The translations under genes and the position numbers were made by a program. Of a stretch of 64,000 nt of DNA, positions 7,625 to 16,751 are shown in pieces. A model generated the notes under the pieces. That model had not been told where the DNA came from, did no database searches, and was given only the letters and a program-made list of their open reading frames with translations. The number at the start of each line of letters is the position of its first letter. Within the stretch, counting starts at the first letter, position 1. The stretch lies in NCBI RefSeq assembly GCF_003971065.1, contig NZ_RYDV01000006.1, forward strand, positions 1-64,000. The letters run 5' to 3'. Origin of the DNA: Candidimonas sp. SYP-B2681 (GTDB taxonomy: Bacteria > Pseudomonadota > Gammaproteobacteria > Burkholderiales > Burkholderiaceae_B).

Positions 7625-9481
7625 ATGAGAGGTCCCTTGTTTCGCTGGTTTGAAGGTCTGCTCGACCCCTTCCCTTCCGAGGAAGCATCGCTACCTCATA
7701 AGGGTCTGGCTTCATTCCTATGGTCCTGCACGCGGGGCTCGCGCCGCTACATCGCTGTCCTGGCTCTGCTGAGTGCCAGCGTGTCGATTTATGAAGCGTG
7801 GCTGTTCGCTTTTCTGGGACAGGTGGTCGATTTACTCTCAACGTGGCAGCCGGGCCAGCCTGCATCGCCCCATGAACGCGGTGTACTGTGGGGTATCGGT
7901 ATTGTGGTGGGCGCTAGCGTCATGCTGGTGGCGCTGCGCACCATGGTGCAACACCAGGCGGTGGCCATTAACTTGCCGCTCAAGCTTCGCTGGGATTTTC
8001 ATCGCCTCATGCTGCGGCAAAGTCTCGCCTTTTTCGCGGATGAGTTCGCCGGGCGAGTCACCGCCAAAGTCATGCAGACGGCGCTGGCCGTGCGCGAGGT
8101 AATTCTTACCTTCTGCGAGGTGGTGATCGGCGTCGGCGTGTACTTTATCACCATCGTTGCACTGGCCGGCGGATTCGACATCCGGCTGATTCTGCCCTTT
8201 ATTGCCTGGGTGGTGTTATATGGCGTGGCGATGCTTTATTTCGTGCCTCGTCTGGGCAAAGTGGGCCAAGAGCAAGCCCATGCGCGTTCGTCGATGACGG
8301 GGCGCATCACCGACGCCTATGCCAACATCACGACCATAAAGCTGTTCTCACACACCAAGCGCGAGGCCCAGTTTGCCCGCGACGCGATGGAGGACTTCAA
8401 GTCCACGGGCTATCGCCAGATGCGACTGGTAAGCCAATTTGAAGTCGTTAATCAAGCACTGGTGGCGGGGCTGATCCTGGCCGCGGGAGGCTATGCCCTT
8501 TGGCTTTGGCATGGTAGCCAGGTCAGCACCGGCGCGGTCGCCGCGGTGACTGCCATGGCCTTGCGCGTCAACGGCATGTCGCACTGGATCATGTGGGAAA
8601 TGACAACGCTATTCGAGAACATCGGCACAGTGCAGGACGGAATCGGTACTTTTACTCGTGCCGCTAAAGTCCAGGATGCACCGGACGCTCAAGCCCTTAA
8701 GGTTACCCGCGGCAAAGTCGAATTTGACCACGTCTGCTTTAACTACAACGATGAACGTAGGGTGCTCAATAACCTTACGCTGACGATCCGGCCTGGCGAG
8801 AAGGTTGGCCTAGTCGGCCGTTCCGGTGCGGGCAAATCTACGCTGATCAACTTGCTATTACGCTTCTACGATGTCGACAACGGACAGATACGCGTTGATG
8901 GACAGGACATCGCGCACGTAACGCAAGACAGCCTGCGCAGCATGATAGGCATGGTCACGCAAGACACCTCATTGCTGCATCGTTCGATTCGCGACAACAT
9001 TGGCTATGGGCGCCCGGACGCCAGTGATGCCGAAATTCGCGCCGCAGCCGTTCGCGCCCACGCTCACGATTTCGTAAAAGAGTTAAGTGCCCAGCACGGG
9101 AACACGGGGTACGGCACGCAGGTAGGAGAACGGGGCGTGAAGCTTTCAGGCGGCCAACGTCAACGCATCGCCATTGCGCGCGTCATGCTGAAGAATGCGC
9201 CCATCCTGTTGTTGGACGAGGCCACCAGCGCGCTGGATTCGGAAGTCGAAGCGGCCATACAGGAAAGCCTTGATGAGATGATGGAAGGCAAGACCGTCAT
9301 CGCCATCGCTCACCGCCTTTCGACTATTGCGGCGATGGATCGGCTCATTGTCATGGACCAGGGTCGCATCATCGAAGAAGGCACCCATGCCCAGCTTTTG
9401 AAAACGAACGGGGTTTACGCCAAGCTCTGGCGTCATCAAAGCGGTGGGTTCTTGGCCCCAGAAGCCGAAGAAATTTATTAG
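7625..9481 (+). CDS. ABC exporter, fused membrane and ATPase domains
   Basis: The 618-residue half-transporter has an N-terminal membrane domain (about 40-335, six helices) and a C-terminal ATPase. Walker A is GRSGAGKST (398-406), the signature is LSGGQRQR (507-514) and Walker B is ILLLDE (527-532), followed by the D-loop SALD. This is the MsbA/MdlB-like exporter arrangement, acting as a homo- or heterodimer in the inner membrane. No partner half-transporter is adjacent. Substrates of this group include lipids, drugs and peptides; nothing in the sequence narrows it down. The start follows a weak ribosome site, and no other start is clearly better. Confidence 0.92.
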   Translation: MRGPLFRWFEGLLDPFPSEEASLPHKGLASFLWSCTRGSRRYIAVLALLSASVSIYEAWLFAFLGQVVDLLSTWQPGQPASPHERGVLWGIGIVVGASVMLVALRTMVQHQAVAINLPLKLRWDFHRLMLRQSLAFFADEFAGRVTAKVMQTALAVREVILTFCEVVIGVGVYFITIVALAGGFDIRLILPFIAWVVLYGVAMLYFVPRLGKVGQEQAHARSSMTGRITDAYANITTIKLFSHTKREAQFARDAMEDFKSTGYRQMRLVSQFEVVNQALVAGLILAAGGYALWLWHGSQVSTGAVAAVTAMALRVNGMSHWIMWEMTTLFENIGTVQDGIGTFTRAAKVQDAPDAQALKVTRGKVEFDHVCFNYNDERRVLNNLTLTIRPGEKVGLVGRSGAGKSTLINLLLRFYDVDNGQIRVDGQDIAHVTQDSLRSMIGMVTQDTSLLHRSIRDNIGYGRPDASDAEIRAAAVRAHAHDFVKELSAQHGNTGYGTQVGERGVKLSGGQRQRIAIARVMLKNAPILLLDEATSALDSEVEAAIQESLDEMMEGKTVIAIAHRLSTIAAMDRLIVMDQGRIIEEGTHAQLLKTNGVYAKLWRHQSGGFLAPEAEEIY

Positions 9482-9544
9482 CGGCGGCGGGCCGAAAAGG
9501 TCGTCGCAGAAGTCTGACGTGACCTAGCCAGCCTTCTGGTCGCG

Positions 9545-9563
9545 ATGCTGCTCATAGCAGCAT
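9545..9563. repeat. Perfect 8-bp inverted repeat
   Basis: ATGCTGCT and AGCAGCAT are separated by three bases in the gap between the ABC exporter and the amidase. There is no T-run after either arm, so it does not qualify as a canonical intrinsic terminator. It may be a weak terminator or mRNA-stabilising hairpin. Confidence 0.4.
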
Positions 9564-9735
9564 GTCGCTAAGCGCCGAGGGCCCATTGATAACCTACAGC
9601 CCCCGATTTGATCAGTATTTTTTTTCTTCGCGCCGCGCGATTACATGTATCCTCAGCCTTGAACTCTGCGCCTCTGTAGGGCATTCGGGCATCTGCAGAA
9701 CGCATCAAACCTCACCACGACATACGGAGTTATCA

Positions 9736-11097
9736 GTGGCTTTTTTCCTGGATTCAATAGATCACTGCAGAAGTCATAAACCGGACGACGAAGGGCAAGC
9801 CACCCTTCGCAGCCGGACACAGGCCCTGCGCAAGCGCAACGACACGGTCAACGCCTTCGTCCATATCGGCGACGAGCCCGCACACAATGCGATCACCGCA
9901 ACGAATCCCGCAGCGTTGTTAGCGGGCGTACCGATTGCAGTCAAAGATTTGATCGACGTAGCGGGCATGCCGACGCGACTGGGCAGCCAGGCAGTGTCAC
10001 ACGCGCCTGAAGAACATGCCGCCGTCATTGACGCCCTGGTCAGCGAAGGTGCGATCATTGCCGGAAAAAGCCACACGACCGAGTTCGCGATGAGCGGCTG
10101 GGGCGTCAGCCCATTGGGGCGCCCGCTCAACCCCATTGATGCCGATGATCTGTTTTTTTCCGGCGGCTCCAGCAATGGCTCGGCTTCTGCCGTTGCTGCC
10201 GGACTTGTACCGGCCGCCTTAGGCACGGACACCGGTGGATCCGTGCGGATTCCCTCTTCCTGGTGCGGTATCACTGGGTTGAAAGGCTCTCCCGGCTGGG
10301 TCAGTACCGTCGGCGTAGCGCCACTCAGCCAAAGTTTCGACGTCGTCGGCCCTATGGCACGCACGGCTTCCGAAGTGGGCCAGCTCTACCGGGCCATGCT
10401 GCCGGCCCTTCGGCGCACCGCATTTGAGACGGCGCTGGAAGTGGCCACCCAACAACCGCTGCCCACCCTGATGTTCCTCGATGATGCAAGCCTGGGCGTT
10501 GTAGATAGCAACACGCTTGCTGCCTACCGCGCGAGCCAGACCCAGTGTGCAGCCCAGGGCTTTCCGATAAAGATGACGACGATCCCTCGCAGCTTTGCAG
10601 AGATGGCTGGAGTCTGGGCCGGGATCTCGGCGGTCGAAGGCTATCTAAACAATAGAGAATTGGTAGACGACCCCGCGGCACCGCTTGACGATGGCGTTCG
10701 AACCAATTTTCTGCAGGGCAGCAAGACAGACTTGCATGGATACTGGTCGCTGCTTAATAAGGCACGACATATTCGGGAAGCAATGGATAACCTGCTGACG
10801 CCGAGCCAGGTACTGGTTGTGCCGACCACTGCGACGCCTGCCACCAGGCTGACCGAGTTCGATCCGCTACGTACACTGGGCATCTACACACGGTTCGTCA
10901 ATCTGATCCAGGGTTGCGCTATCGCCATCCCCAATGGAATAAGCCACGACGCCAGGCCCACCTCGATGCAATTCGTAGGATCGTACGGGCAAGATGCAGT
11001 GATCCTGCATGCGGCGACTCATTGGCAGGCGCATACGGATTGGCACGCCAAGATACGCGACCTCCATGCGGAGCAAATGCAACGTCGCACGTCGTGA
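9736..11097 (+). CDS. Amidase-signature hydrolase
   Basis: The amidase signature family Ser-cisSer-Lys triad is present: Lys70 in GVPIAVKDLID, the cis-serine in GGSSNGSASAVAAG (near 146) and the nucleophile Ser169 in GTDTGGSVRIPSS. I chose the GTG at 9736 because ACGGAG lies about six bases before it and the family fold begins soon after. The frame is open upstream to an ATG at 9562, but that adds 58 residues of atypical composition. The resulting 453-residue length is usual. Relatives hydrolyse amides, hydantoin-type ureides or allophanate. The gene is monocistronic and ends at a bidirectional terminator. Confidence 0.88.
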   Translation: MAFFLDSIDHCRSHKPDDEGQATLRSRTQALRKRNDTVNAFVHIGDEPAHNAITATNPAALLAGVPIAVKDLIDVAGMPTRLGSQAVSHAPEEHAAVIDALVSEGAIIAGKSHTTEFAMSGWGVSPLGRPLNPIDADDLFFSGGSSNGSASAVAAGLVPAALGTDTGGSVRIPSSWCGITGLKGSPGWVSTVGVAPLSQSFDVVGPMARTASEVGQLYRAMLPALRRTAFETALEVATQQPLPTLMFLDDASLGVVDSNTLAAYRASQTQCAAQGFPIKMTTIPRSFAEMAGVWAGISAVEGYLNNRELVDDPAAPLDDGVRTNFLQGSKTDLHGYWSLLNKARHIREAMDNLLTPSQVLVVPTTATPATRLTEFDPLRTLGIYTRFVNLIQGCAIAIPNGISHDARPTSMQFVGSYGQDAVILHAATHWQAHTDWHAKIRDLHAEQMQRRTS

Positions 11098-11167
11098 CCG
11101 CCCTGCTCAATAAAACAAAAATAGCGCTCGCAAGTTGACGGCGAACGCCCGCTGACATGTGGCAACG

Positions 11168-11200
11168 ACAAAAGGCCGGAACGATGTTCCGGCCTTTTTT
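11168..11200. terminator. Bidirectional intrinsic terminator
   Basis: AAAAGGCCGGAAC and GTTCCGGCCTTTTTT form a perfect GC-rich stem around a two-base loop, with A-tract and T-tract on opposite sides. It lies between the convergent amidase and ureidoglycolate-lyase-like genes and can end transcription from both. Confidence 0.92.
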
Positions 11201-11264
11201 GGTACTACAGCGCTACCACACGTGGATATATGCGCGCATCGATATCAGTGCCGCGGCGCCTGAC

Positions 11265-11837
11265 CTAGCGGGTCGTGAAATCCGGGTCACTGACCAGAAA
11301 ATCGGTTTGATGGGTTTTCTGAAAGTCGATGAAATCTGTCTGTTGAGGTTTGGCGCCGCCAGCCAAATGACCCTCGATTTCGCTTTGCGTGTCGCGGTCT
11401 GTGATAAAGGCCAGATCAATGTAATCGGCCCCAACCGGAAACCGGGCAAGCGAATGCCAGACGTTTTTCCATAACAACACACCGTGATTGCCTTCGATGT
11501 AGAACGCCTTGACATCTTGCGGCGTGATCGACTGATCTCCGCTGTCGAGCCCCACCACCATGATGTACGGCACCCCGCCCAAGGGAAAAAAGCACTGGGT
11601 CACCTGCAAGTGCCTTTCCATTACGGAAAAGTTACGCCCCTTGTCATGGTAGCGATTGAACATAATCTCGGGCGCCGATCCGGATTCGAAAGGCAAACGC
11701 CAGGACTCAACTGCGCCGGACGCCAGGCTTGCAGCCGTATTCTCTGGGCGCCGGACAATTCGCCCGTATGGCGCAAAAGACGCGTCGTCGGCCGTTTGGC
11801 AGGGCAGTACTATCTGTTTCGCACTGATTGCATCCAT
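11265..11837 (-). CDS. Ureidoglycolate lyase (AllA) family protein
   Basis: The 190-residue protein has the size and cupin-like segments of the ureidoglycolate lyase family, including ERHLQVTQCFFPLGG, VKAFYIEGNHGVLLWKNVWHS and YIDLAF. AllA enzymes split ureidoglycolate to glyoxylate and urea in purine breakdown. No allantoinase, allantoicase or urease gene is nearby, so a related sugar- or keto-acid role is possible. GGAG precedes the ATG. It is the last gene of a leftward operon with TRAP transporter genes and an RraA-like protein, 74 bases after the DctM gene, and it runs into the terminator at 11168-11200. Confidence 0.8.
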   Translation of the reverse strand: MDAISAKQIVLPCQTADDASFAPYGRIVRRPENTAASLASGAVESWRLPFESGSAPEIMFNRYHDKGRNFSVMERHLQVTQCFFPLGGVPYIMVVGLDSGDQSITPQDVKAFYIEGNHGVLLWKNVWHSLARFPVGADYIDLAFITDRDTQSEIEGHLAGGAKPQQTDFIDFQKTHQTDFLVSDPDFTTR

Positions 11838-11910
11838 CTTAGTTATCTCCAGACAATTTACGAAAGTTAATTCTCATTTCAGCGTTCACAGCGGACCGTT
11901 AGGAGCACGA

Positions 11911-13203
11911 TCAAGAAATTGAAGAAAATAATGAGGGAAGCCACACCACCATATCCGGCACAGCTAGCATGAGCACCAGCATCAGGAGTAGTACGCCGCA
12001 GAAAGGTAGGGCTCCGTAGACCACATCAATAAACTTGCCCTCCGCTCGTATGCTCTGAACCACGAATAGATTCATTCCGAATGGCGGCGTCAGCTGCCCC
12101 ATTTCGCAAAGCAGAATCAGCATCACGCCGAACCAGATAGGATCGAAACCCAACGCCACCACAATCGGTACCGTTAGCGGTGCAGTGGTTACCAGCATGG
12201 CCAGTGTGTCCATGAAGCATCCGAGCAAGATATAGAAAATGATAAGCGCAATCATCGTTCCCATCGGAGACAGGTCTAATCCGACCACGAAGTCGACCAG
12301 AGCACTCGTGAGCCCGATCGACGAAAGCACAAAATTCAGGAAGAACGCAGACAGCGTGATCAGGATGATCATTCCTGTGGTGCGCATCGTTGACTCGAAC
12401 GCGCGGCGCAACGTTGCCACGTTCAGCGCGCCCTTATACCAGGCCAGCAGCAACGCAGCGATCACACCCAATGCGGCCGATTCGCTGGCCGTTGCGATGC
12501 CGCCATAGATGACACCAATGACCAGAACAAAGATGCCCAAGGGAGGTAGCAGATGTGGGAAGCTTTCAATTCTGTCGCGCCAAGTCACCGTGACACGTTC
12601 GCCAGCCAGGTCGGGGCGCACAAGGCAGATACCGACGATCAGCAAGATGAACAGACTTGTCAGCACAAGCGCGGGCAATGTGGCGGCCAAGTACAGTTTC
12701 GGGACCGACACATTGGCGATCAGCGCGAAAATGATCATGTTGATCGATGGCGGAATCAGAATGCCCAAGGTGCCGCCGGCGGCAATCGAGCCAAGAAACA
12801 GCGGCGCGTTGTAGCCCGCTTTACGCTGCTCAGGCAGCGCAAGCGTGGAGATCGTGGCGGCGGTTGCAACACTGGACCCGCTGGTGGCAGAGAACAGCGC
12901 GGATGCGCCAATATTGGCGTTCATCAGCCCGCCGGGCATCCATGACACCCATTTGGACACCGCCCCATACATGCGTCCGGCCACACCAGAAGAAACCAGC
13001 AGTTCTCCCATCAGCACGTATAACGGAATAGCAACCAGCAGGAACTCTGCACTGGAGCCCCAGGCCAGCTCGCCGAGGGCATTGGATAGCGGTAGCGGCG
13101 AATACAGCTCCGCCAGGGCAAGTCCCAGAATGCCGACACTGGCCGCGGCGGTAACGCTTAAGGCAAGCAGCCCCAATAAGACAACTACAGTAAAAGACAA
13201 CAT
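11911..13203 (-). CDS. TRAP transporter large permease (DctM)
   Basis: The 430-residue inner-membrane protein has many hydrophobic helices and characteristic DctM blocks: VAIPLYVLMGELL near the start, then SATSGSSVATAATI and GTLGILIPPSINMIIFAL. It is the sodium-coupled translocating subunit of a TRAP system taking up a carboxylate. Its ribosome site GGAGAAAT lies inside the last codons of the small permease gene, which ends three bases before the ATG, so the two are translationally coupled. The matching DctP and DctQ genes are immediately upstream. Confidence 0.95.
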   Translation of the reverse strand: MLSFTVVVLLGLLALSVTAAASVGILGLALAELYSPLPLSNALGELAWGSSAEFLLVAIPLYVLMGELLVSSGVAGRMYGAVSKWVSWMPGGLMNANIGASALFSATSGSSVATAATISTLALPEQRKAGYNAPLFLGSIAAGGTLGILIPPSINMIIFALIANVSVPKLYLAATLPALVLTSLFILLIVGICLVRPDLAGERVTVTWRDRIESFPHLLPPLGIFVLVIGVIYGGIATASESAALGVIAALLLAWYKGALNVATLRRAFESTMRTTGMIILITLSAFFLNFVLSSIGLTSALVDFVVGLDLSPMGTMIALIIFYILLGCFMDTLAMLVTTAPLTVPIVVALGFDPIWFGVMLILLCEMGQLTPPFGMNLFVVQSIRAEGKFIDVVYGALPFCGVLLLMLVLMLAVPDMVVWLPSLFSSIS

Positions 13204-13206
13204 AGA

Positions 13207-13830
13207 TTATTTCTCCTGTGCGCCCGCGTATTGAGGACCCGCGAATGACAGATCATCGATCTGGACCTCCTCCTTGATTTCTTCTTCGACGGAATTGATA
13301 CCGATCAATCCGCCAACATCCCGCGACCGGCGCATGATGACTAAGTAAAGCGCACAGGCCAATAACACAACGATGGTTATCAGGAAGAAAACGTAACCGG
13401 CGAACCACATCGACTGCGGAATCCACTGGGGAACCTGTAGCGGCGTGTTCGACACCGACTTGAAGGAAATGGAATCCGTAAGTACCTGCCACGCATGGTA
13501 GGTGAGCAAAGCGATGAACACGCCTAGGCACAAAAGCGCAAACAAATCCAGGGCCACGCGAACGCCGCGCGACATGTGCGTATAGAGGACGTCTACGCGA
13601 ATATGCGAACGACGCAGAAGTGTGATCGGAAACGCCCACGCACTAATTATTGCAAGCACATAGCCGGCGATTTCGTCGGCGCCGCCCATCGACCAGCCCA
13701 GAAACTTGCGCATGGCCAAATCAATCACAATAAGCATGGACGCCAGGAGCAGAAAGATCCCACCCATCCATGTGCCGAAACTGGCGACCCTGCCCAATAT
13801 GCTGATGGGCACCAACGTTTGAGATTTCAT
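13207..13830 (-). CDS. TRAP transporter small permease (DctQ)
   Basis: The 207-residue protein has four predicted membrane helices and the DctQ motif region MRKFLGWSMGGADEIAGYVL, followed by LRRSHIRVDVLY. The long hydrophilic C-terminal tail after residue 165 is a little longer than usual. It pairs with the DctM gene immediately downstream and the DctP gene 28 bases upstream. Confidence 0.93.
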   Translation of the reverse strand: MKSQTLVPISILGRVASFGTWMGGIFLLLASMLIVIDLAMRKFLGWSMGGADEIAGYVLAIISAWAFPITLLRRSHIRVDVLYTHMSRGVRVALDLFALLCLGVFIALLTYHAWQVLTDSISFKSVSNTPLQVPQWIPQSMWFAGYVFFLITIVVLLACALYLVIMRRSRDVGGLIGINSVEEEIKEEVQIDDLSFAGPQYAGAQEK

Positions 13831-13858
13831 GGAAGTCCTCCTCCTAGTGTCCAGCTGT

Positions 13859-14893
13859 TCAGTGAATGCTCATGCCCGCTGCCTTGCCGGCAGTTTCATT
13901 CCACTGTTGGACGCAGTCTGCACCGCAGCGCTTGCCCCATTGCTTGGCGATATTTTGTGTAATGCCACGCAAGGTCTCCTGTTCTTTTGCGGTAGGAGCA
14001 GCAGCCTGCATGTTCGCTTTTCCATGGATCTGGCACTCGCCCTCGCCGGTATTGCATGCCAGCGCAAAGTCGTTCTCACGCTTTGTTTCGGTCCAGAGCC
14101 GGTCCTCGAGCAGCAGCGCCTGCTCTTCCAGCAACGCCTGCACCGATGGGTCCAGTTTCTGCCAGCGCTTCAGGCCGATTCCGTAAAATCCTACGGACCA
14201 GTCTATCGGCAGGTTGTACAGGTTATTGGCTACCTCATACCATTTGGCGGCGTTGCCTGATCCTATACCCGTTACAGCGCAATCGATCACGCCGGTTTGC
14301 AAGGCGGCCACGACTTCGGCAAAGGGCAAGGTAAGCGGGTTGCCGCCCAGCGCACTCACGTAGTCCGCCATGTTCCGGCCACGTGTACGAATCTTGCGTC
14401 CTTTCAGATCAGCGAGCTCCTTGACAGGTTCGCGGCAGAAAAAAACCTGTGCCGTGTACGAGACCGTTGCCAGCATTTTGATCCCATGACGCTCACGCAT
14501 ACGTTGGTCCAGCACCGGGCGATAAGCCTGGGCAACCTTGCGTGCACTGTCTATGTCGGGCGCCATCCCCGGTAAATCCACGCCCTCGAACATGGCGTCG
14601 TCGCCGCTCACATAGGCAAATACCCCCATGCCAACGTCCAACGCACCGGCGCGCATCAATCGCACCACTTCCGGTCCCTTAAGCCCGCTTTCTGACAACC
14701 CGGCGAGATCCGCCGTGACACGGCCACCCGAAGCCTCGGACAGCGTTTTTTCCCAGAAGGGCTTTTCGACAGCCCCGAATGTGTAGTTGTGGCTGCCGCC
14801 GCCGACCACCTTCAACTGCGTCCTAGGCAACTCTGTCGCCGCAGCGCTCATGCTCGCCGCCGCCATGACTACCGCCGCTATTGTTTTTTTCAT
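13859..14893 (-). CDS. TRAP transporter periplasmic solute-binding protein (DctP)
   Basis: The 344-residue protein has a signal peptide (MKKTIAAVVMAAASMSAAA) and DctP features: ELADLKGRKIRTRGRNMADYV, containing the conserved arginine that binds the ligand carboxylate, then LPFAEVVAALQTGVIDCAV. It delivers an organic acid to DctQM. The operon partners RraA-like and AllA-like suggest a hydroxy- or oxo-acid ligand. Two cysteine pairs near the C-terminus (ACNTGEGEC, RCGADC) could form disulphides. A ribosome site GGAGAGAGG precedes the ATG. Confidence 0.93.
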   Translation of the reverse strand: MKKTIAAVVMAAASMSAAATELPRTQLKVVGGGSHNYTFGAVEKPFWEKTLSEASGGRVTADLAGLSESGLKGPEVVRLMRAGALDVGMGVFAYVSGDDAMFEGVDLPGMAPDIDSARKVAQAYRPVLDQRMRERHGIKMLATVSYTAQVFFCREPVKELADLKGRKIRTRGRNMADYVSALGGNPLTLPFAEVVAALQTGVIDCAVTGIGSGNAAKWYEVANNLYNLPIDWSVGFYGIGLKRWQKLDPSVQALLEEQALLLEDRLWTETKRENDFALACNTGEGECQIHGKANMQAAAPTAKEQETLRGITQNIAKQWGKRCGADCVQQWNETAGKAAGMSIH

Positions 14894-14984
14894 AATCCTC
14901 TCTCCTCACCAATGGGCAAAAAACGAACACCAACTCAAAGCACTCCAAACGTCCTAACGTGACCTTCATGCATAAACTTGTTTT

Positions 14985-15659
14985 TCACGCGGTTCTGGCG
15001 GCAATGTTCCGCTCTATCACCGCGCGGGATCCGACGATGTCGGGAAACTTTTCGCCGGCGCGCAACCGGGCCAGCGTATGCTTTTCCTGTTCTTGAAAGG
15101 CAATGGCTTGCTCGGCCGCGGCACGCAGATGTTCCCGTGGAAGCACCAAAATGCCGTTCTCATCCGCCAGCACCGCATCGCCCGGATGCACCGCCACCCC
15201 GCCGCAACTGATGGGGCCGCAAAACTCGCCATCCAACCCCAGCACCCGAGTCGTGACGATCGAGGGACCGCGCGACCACACAGGAACACCGTGTTCACGC
15301 AACTCCCCCAAATCGGTAACAAGGCCATCCACGACCAGTCCCGCAACACCCGCCTGGCGGGCAGCGTAAGCCATGGCGCCACCGAAGGCCGCCGTCACTG
15401 CCTCGCCGCAACGATCAATCACGAGAATGTCGCCGGGGCGCACACAGCCCATCGCGTAATGCAGAATGCCGCCGTCAGTACCTGGCATGCGGACGGTCAC
15501 TGCGGTCCCTGCGATCCGCAGGTCGCGGGCATGGGCCTTTATTCCGGCATCCATAAAGCCAATCGTGCGGAAATGGCCAACCGTCGCGGGCTCGGCACGC
15601 TGCAGCAGCGCGAGGTCGGACGCAGGAATAGAATCGGGCAGCGTATGAATCAGATACAT
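14985..15659 (-). CDS. RraA-like / HMG-aldolase family protein with altered active site
   Basis: The fold is that of RraA-like proteins and 4-hydroxy-4-methyl-2-oxoglutarate aldolases: GTAVTVR, then DGGILHYAMGCVRPGDILVIDR and GGAMAYAARQAGVAGLVVDG. In class II aldolases of this group the block reads DGxxRD, with catalytic Arg-Asp. Here it reads VDGLVTDLGEL, with threonine replacing the arginine, so aldolase activity may be lost or changed. I start at the ATG at 15659; the frame is open 17 codons further, but that part is not family-like. It is the first gene of the leftward TRAP operon and divergent from LysR. Confidence 0.78.
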   Translation of the reverse strand: MYLIHTLPDSIPASDLALLQRAEPATVGHFRTIGFMDAGIKAHARDLRIAGTAVTVRMPGTDGGILHYAMGCVRPGDILVIDRCGEAVTAAFGGAMAYAARQAGVAGLVVDGLVTDLGELREHGVPVWSRGPSIVTTRVLGLDGEFCGPISCGGVAVHPGDAVLADENGILVLPREHLRAAAEQAIAFQEQEKHTLARLRAGEKFPDIVGSRAVIERNIAARTA

Positions 15660-15711
15660 GCGGAACGTGTCACTATAATGAAAACAATAATAAAAACAGG
15701 GCACCAGCAAT

Positions 15712-15740
15712 TCGAGGGCAGCGTATCATGCGGCCCTCGA
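15712..15740. promoter_or_regulatory. Long palindrome in LysR / RraA-TRAP divergent region
   Basis: TCGAGGGC at 15712-15719 and GCCCTCGA at 15733-15740 are perfect 8-base arms around a 13-base centre. The site lies between divergent LysR and RraA-TRAP genes, the normal place for a LysR-type regulator site. It is strong by symmetry, but unproven. Confidence 0.5.
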
Positions 15741-15743
15741 CCC

Positions 15744-15761
15744 GGGATAATCAATAATCCC
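15744..15761. promoter_or_regulatory. Second palindrome next to the LysR site
   Basis: GGGAT and ATCCC frame an almost symmetric 18-base element, three bases after the larger palindrome and 26 bases before the LysR start. It could be an activation site, an autoregulatory site or a site for another regulator. Confidence 0.4.
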
Positions 15762-15787
15762 CGTTCACTTGAAAGATTTTCCTTATC

Positions 15788-16750
15788 ATGCGGATTACCC
15801 TAAGTCAGCTAGAAGCCTTTTATTGGGCGGCACATCTGGGCAGTATTCATGCGGCCGCTCGGCACTTGCATCTTTCGCAGCCAGCAGTATCCGCACGCAT
15901 ACGAGAGTTGGAAGGCACGCTAGAAGCGAAGCTATTCGAACGATCCCGCCAGCGAGTAAGCCTGACCGAAACCGGTATGTCGGCGCTGCGCTATGCAGAT
16001 CAGGCGCTGCAAAGCAGCCGTCAGCTAGAGCATTTTCGTAAAAATCGCGGCCCCTCAGGCAAGCTGCGCCTTGGTGCGGATGAATGCTCGGCAACGGTGG
16101 GTCTGACGGCAGTCATTGCTCAGATCAAACAGCATTTCCCTTCCCTTGAATTGGAAATAACCGTCGACGTTGGCTCGGTGCTGAATCAGAAACTCAATGC
16201 GAAAGAGCTTGATATGGCGCTGCTGACCAATCCTTCGACGGGGCCGGAGGTCACCGACAGCTTTATTGGATGGATGCCCTTCGCCTGGGTCGCGTCACCA
16301 TCAACGCCGATACACGGCAGCCCATTTCGTCCGAAGGATGCGGGCGGGATGAATATCGCCACGCACTCGGCTCCGTCCACGCTCCACGCCGTGGTCGCAA
16401 GCTGGCTTAGCACGGGCGGAGCAATAGCGCAGTCGCTCAGCACAAGCAATTCGCTTGCACTCATCGCAAAATTGGTCGCAGCAGGCCATGCCATCGCCAT
16501 ACTGCCTGTCCCGCTGCTGCAGGAGATGTTGGCAACCGGCGTTGTGCGGACACTGGTGTCCACGCCGCGTATTGAGCCGGCGGGTTTCTTTATTTCCTAC
16601 ATGACCGCGGCACAGAGCTCGAGTATCGACGCAATTGTCGAGCTAGCACGGGACACCTTGCTTCGCCTGAATTTTTTGACTCCCGATCGCGCAGCTAATC
16701 TTTCGGCTTTAGATCGAGGCGACCGCGCACTGGCCCGCGCGGCGGACTAA
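15788..16750 (+). CDS. LysR-family regulator of the TRAP operon
   Basis: The 320-residue protein has the standard LysR layout: a winged HTH at residues 3-62 (LSQLEAFYWAAHLGSIHAAARHLHLSQPAVSARIRELE in outline) and an effector-binding domain from about 72 (GKLRLGADE). The C-terminal 30 residues extend past the usual domain end. Its position, divergent from the RraA-TRAP operon with two palindromes between them, makes it the likely regulator of that operon. The gene ends one base before the stop of the convergent GntR gene. Confidence 0.93.
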   Translation: MRITLSQLEAFYWAAHLGSIHAAARHLHLSQPAVSARIRELEGTLEAKLFERSRQRVSLTETGMSALRYADQALQSSRQLEHFRKNRGPSGKLRLGADECSATVGLTAVIAQIKQHFPSLELEITVDVGSVLNQKLNAKELDMALLTNPSTGPEVTDSFIGWMPFAWVASPSTPIHGSPFRPKDAGGMNIATHSAPSTLHAVVASWLSTGGAIAQSLSTSNSLALIAKLVAAGHAIAILPVPLLQEMLATGVVRTLVSTPRIEPAGFFISYMTAAQSSSIDAIVELARDTLLRLNFLTPDRAANLSALDRGDRALARAAD

Positions 16751-16751
16751 G

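Noticed and set aside
9545-9563. Intrinsic terminator after the ABC exporter
   Set aside because: Perfect stem but no U-tract on either strand, so it is listed as an inverted repeat only.
9562-9735. N-terminal extension of the amidase
   Set aside because: The 58 extra residues lack family sequence, and the GTG at 9736 has a better ribosome site.
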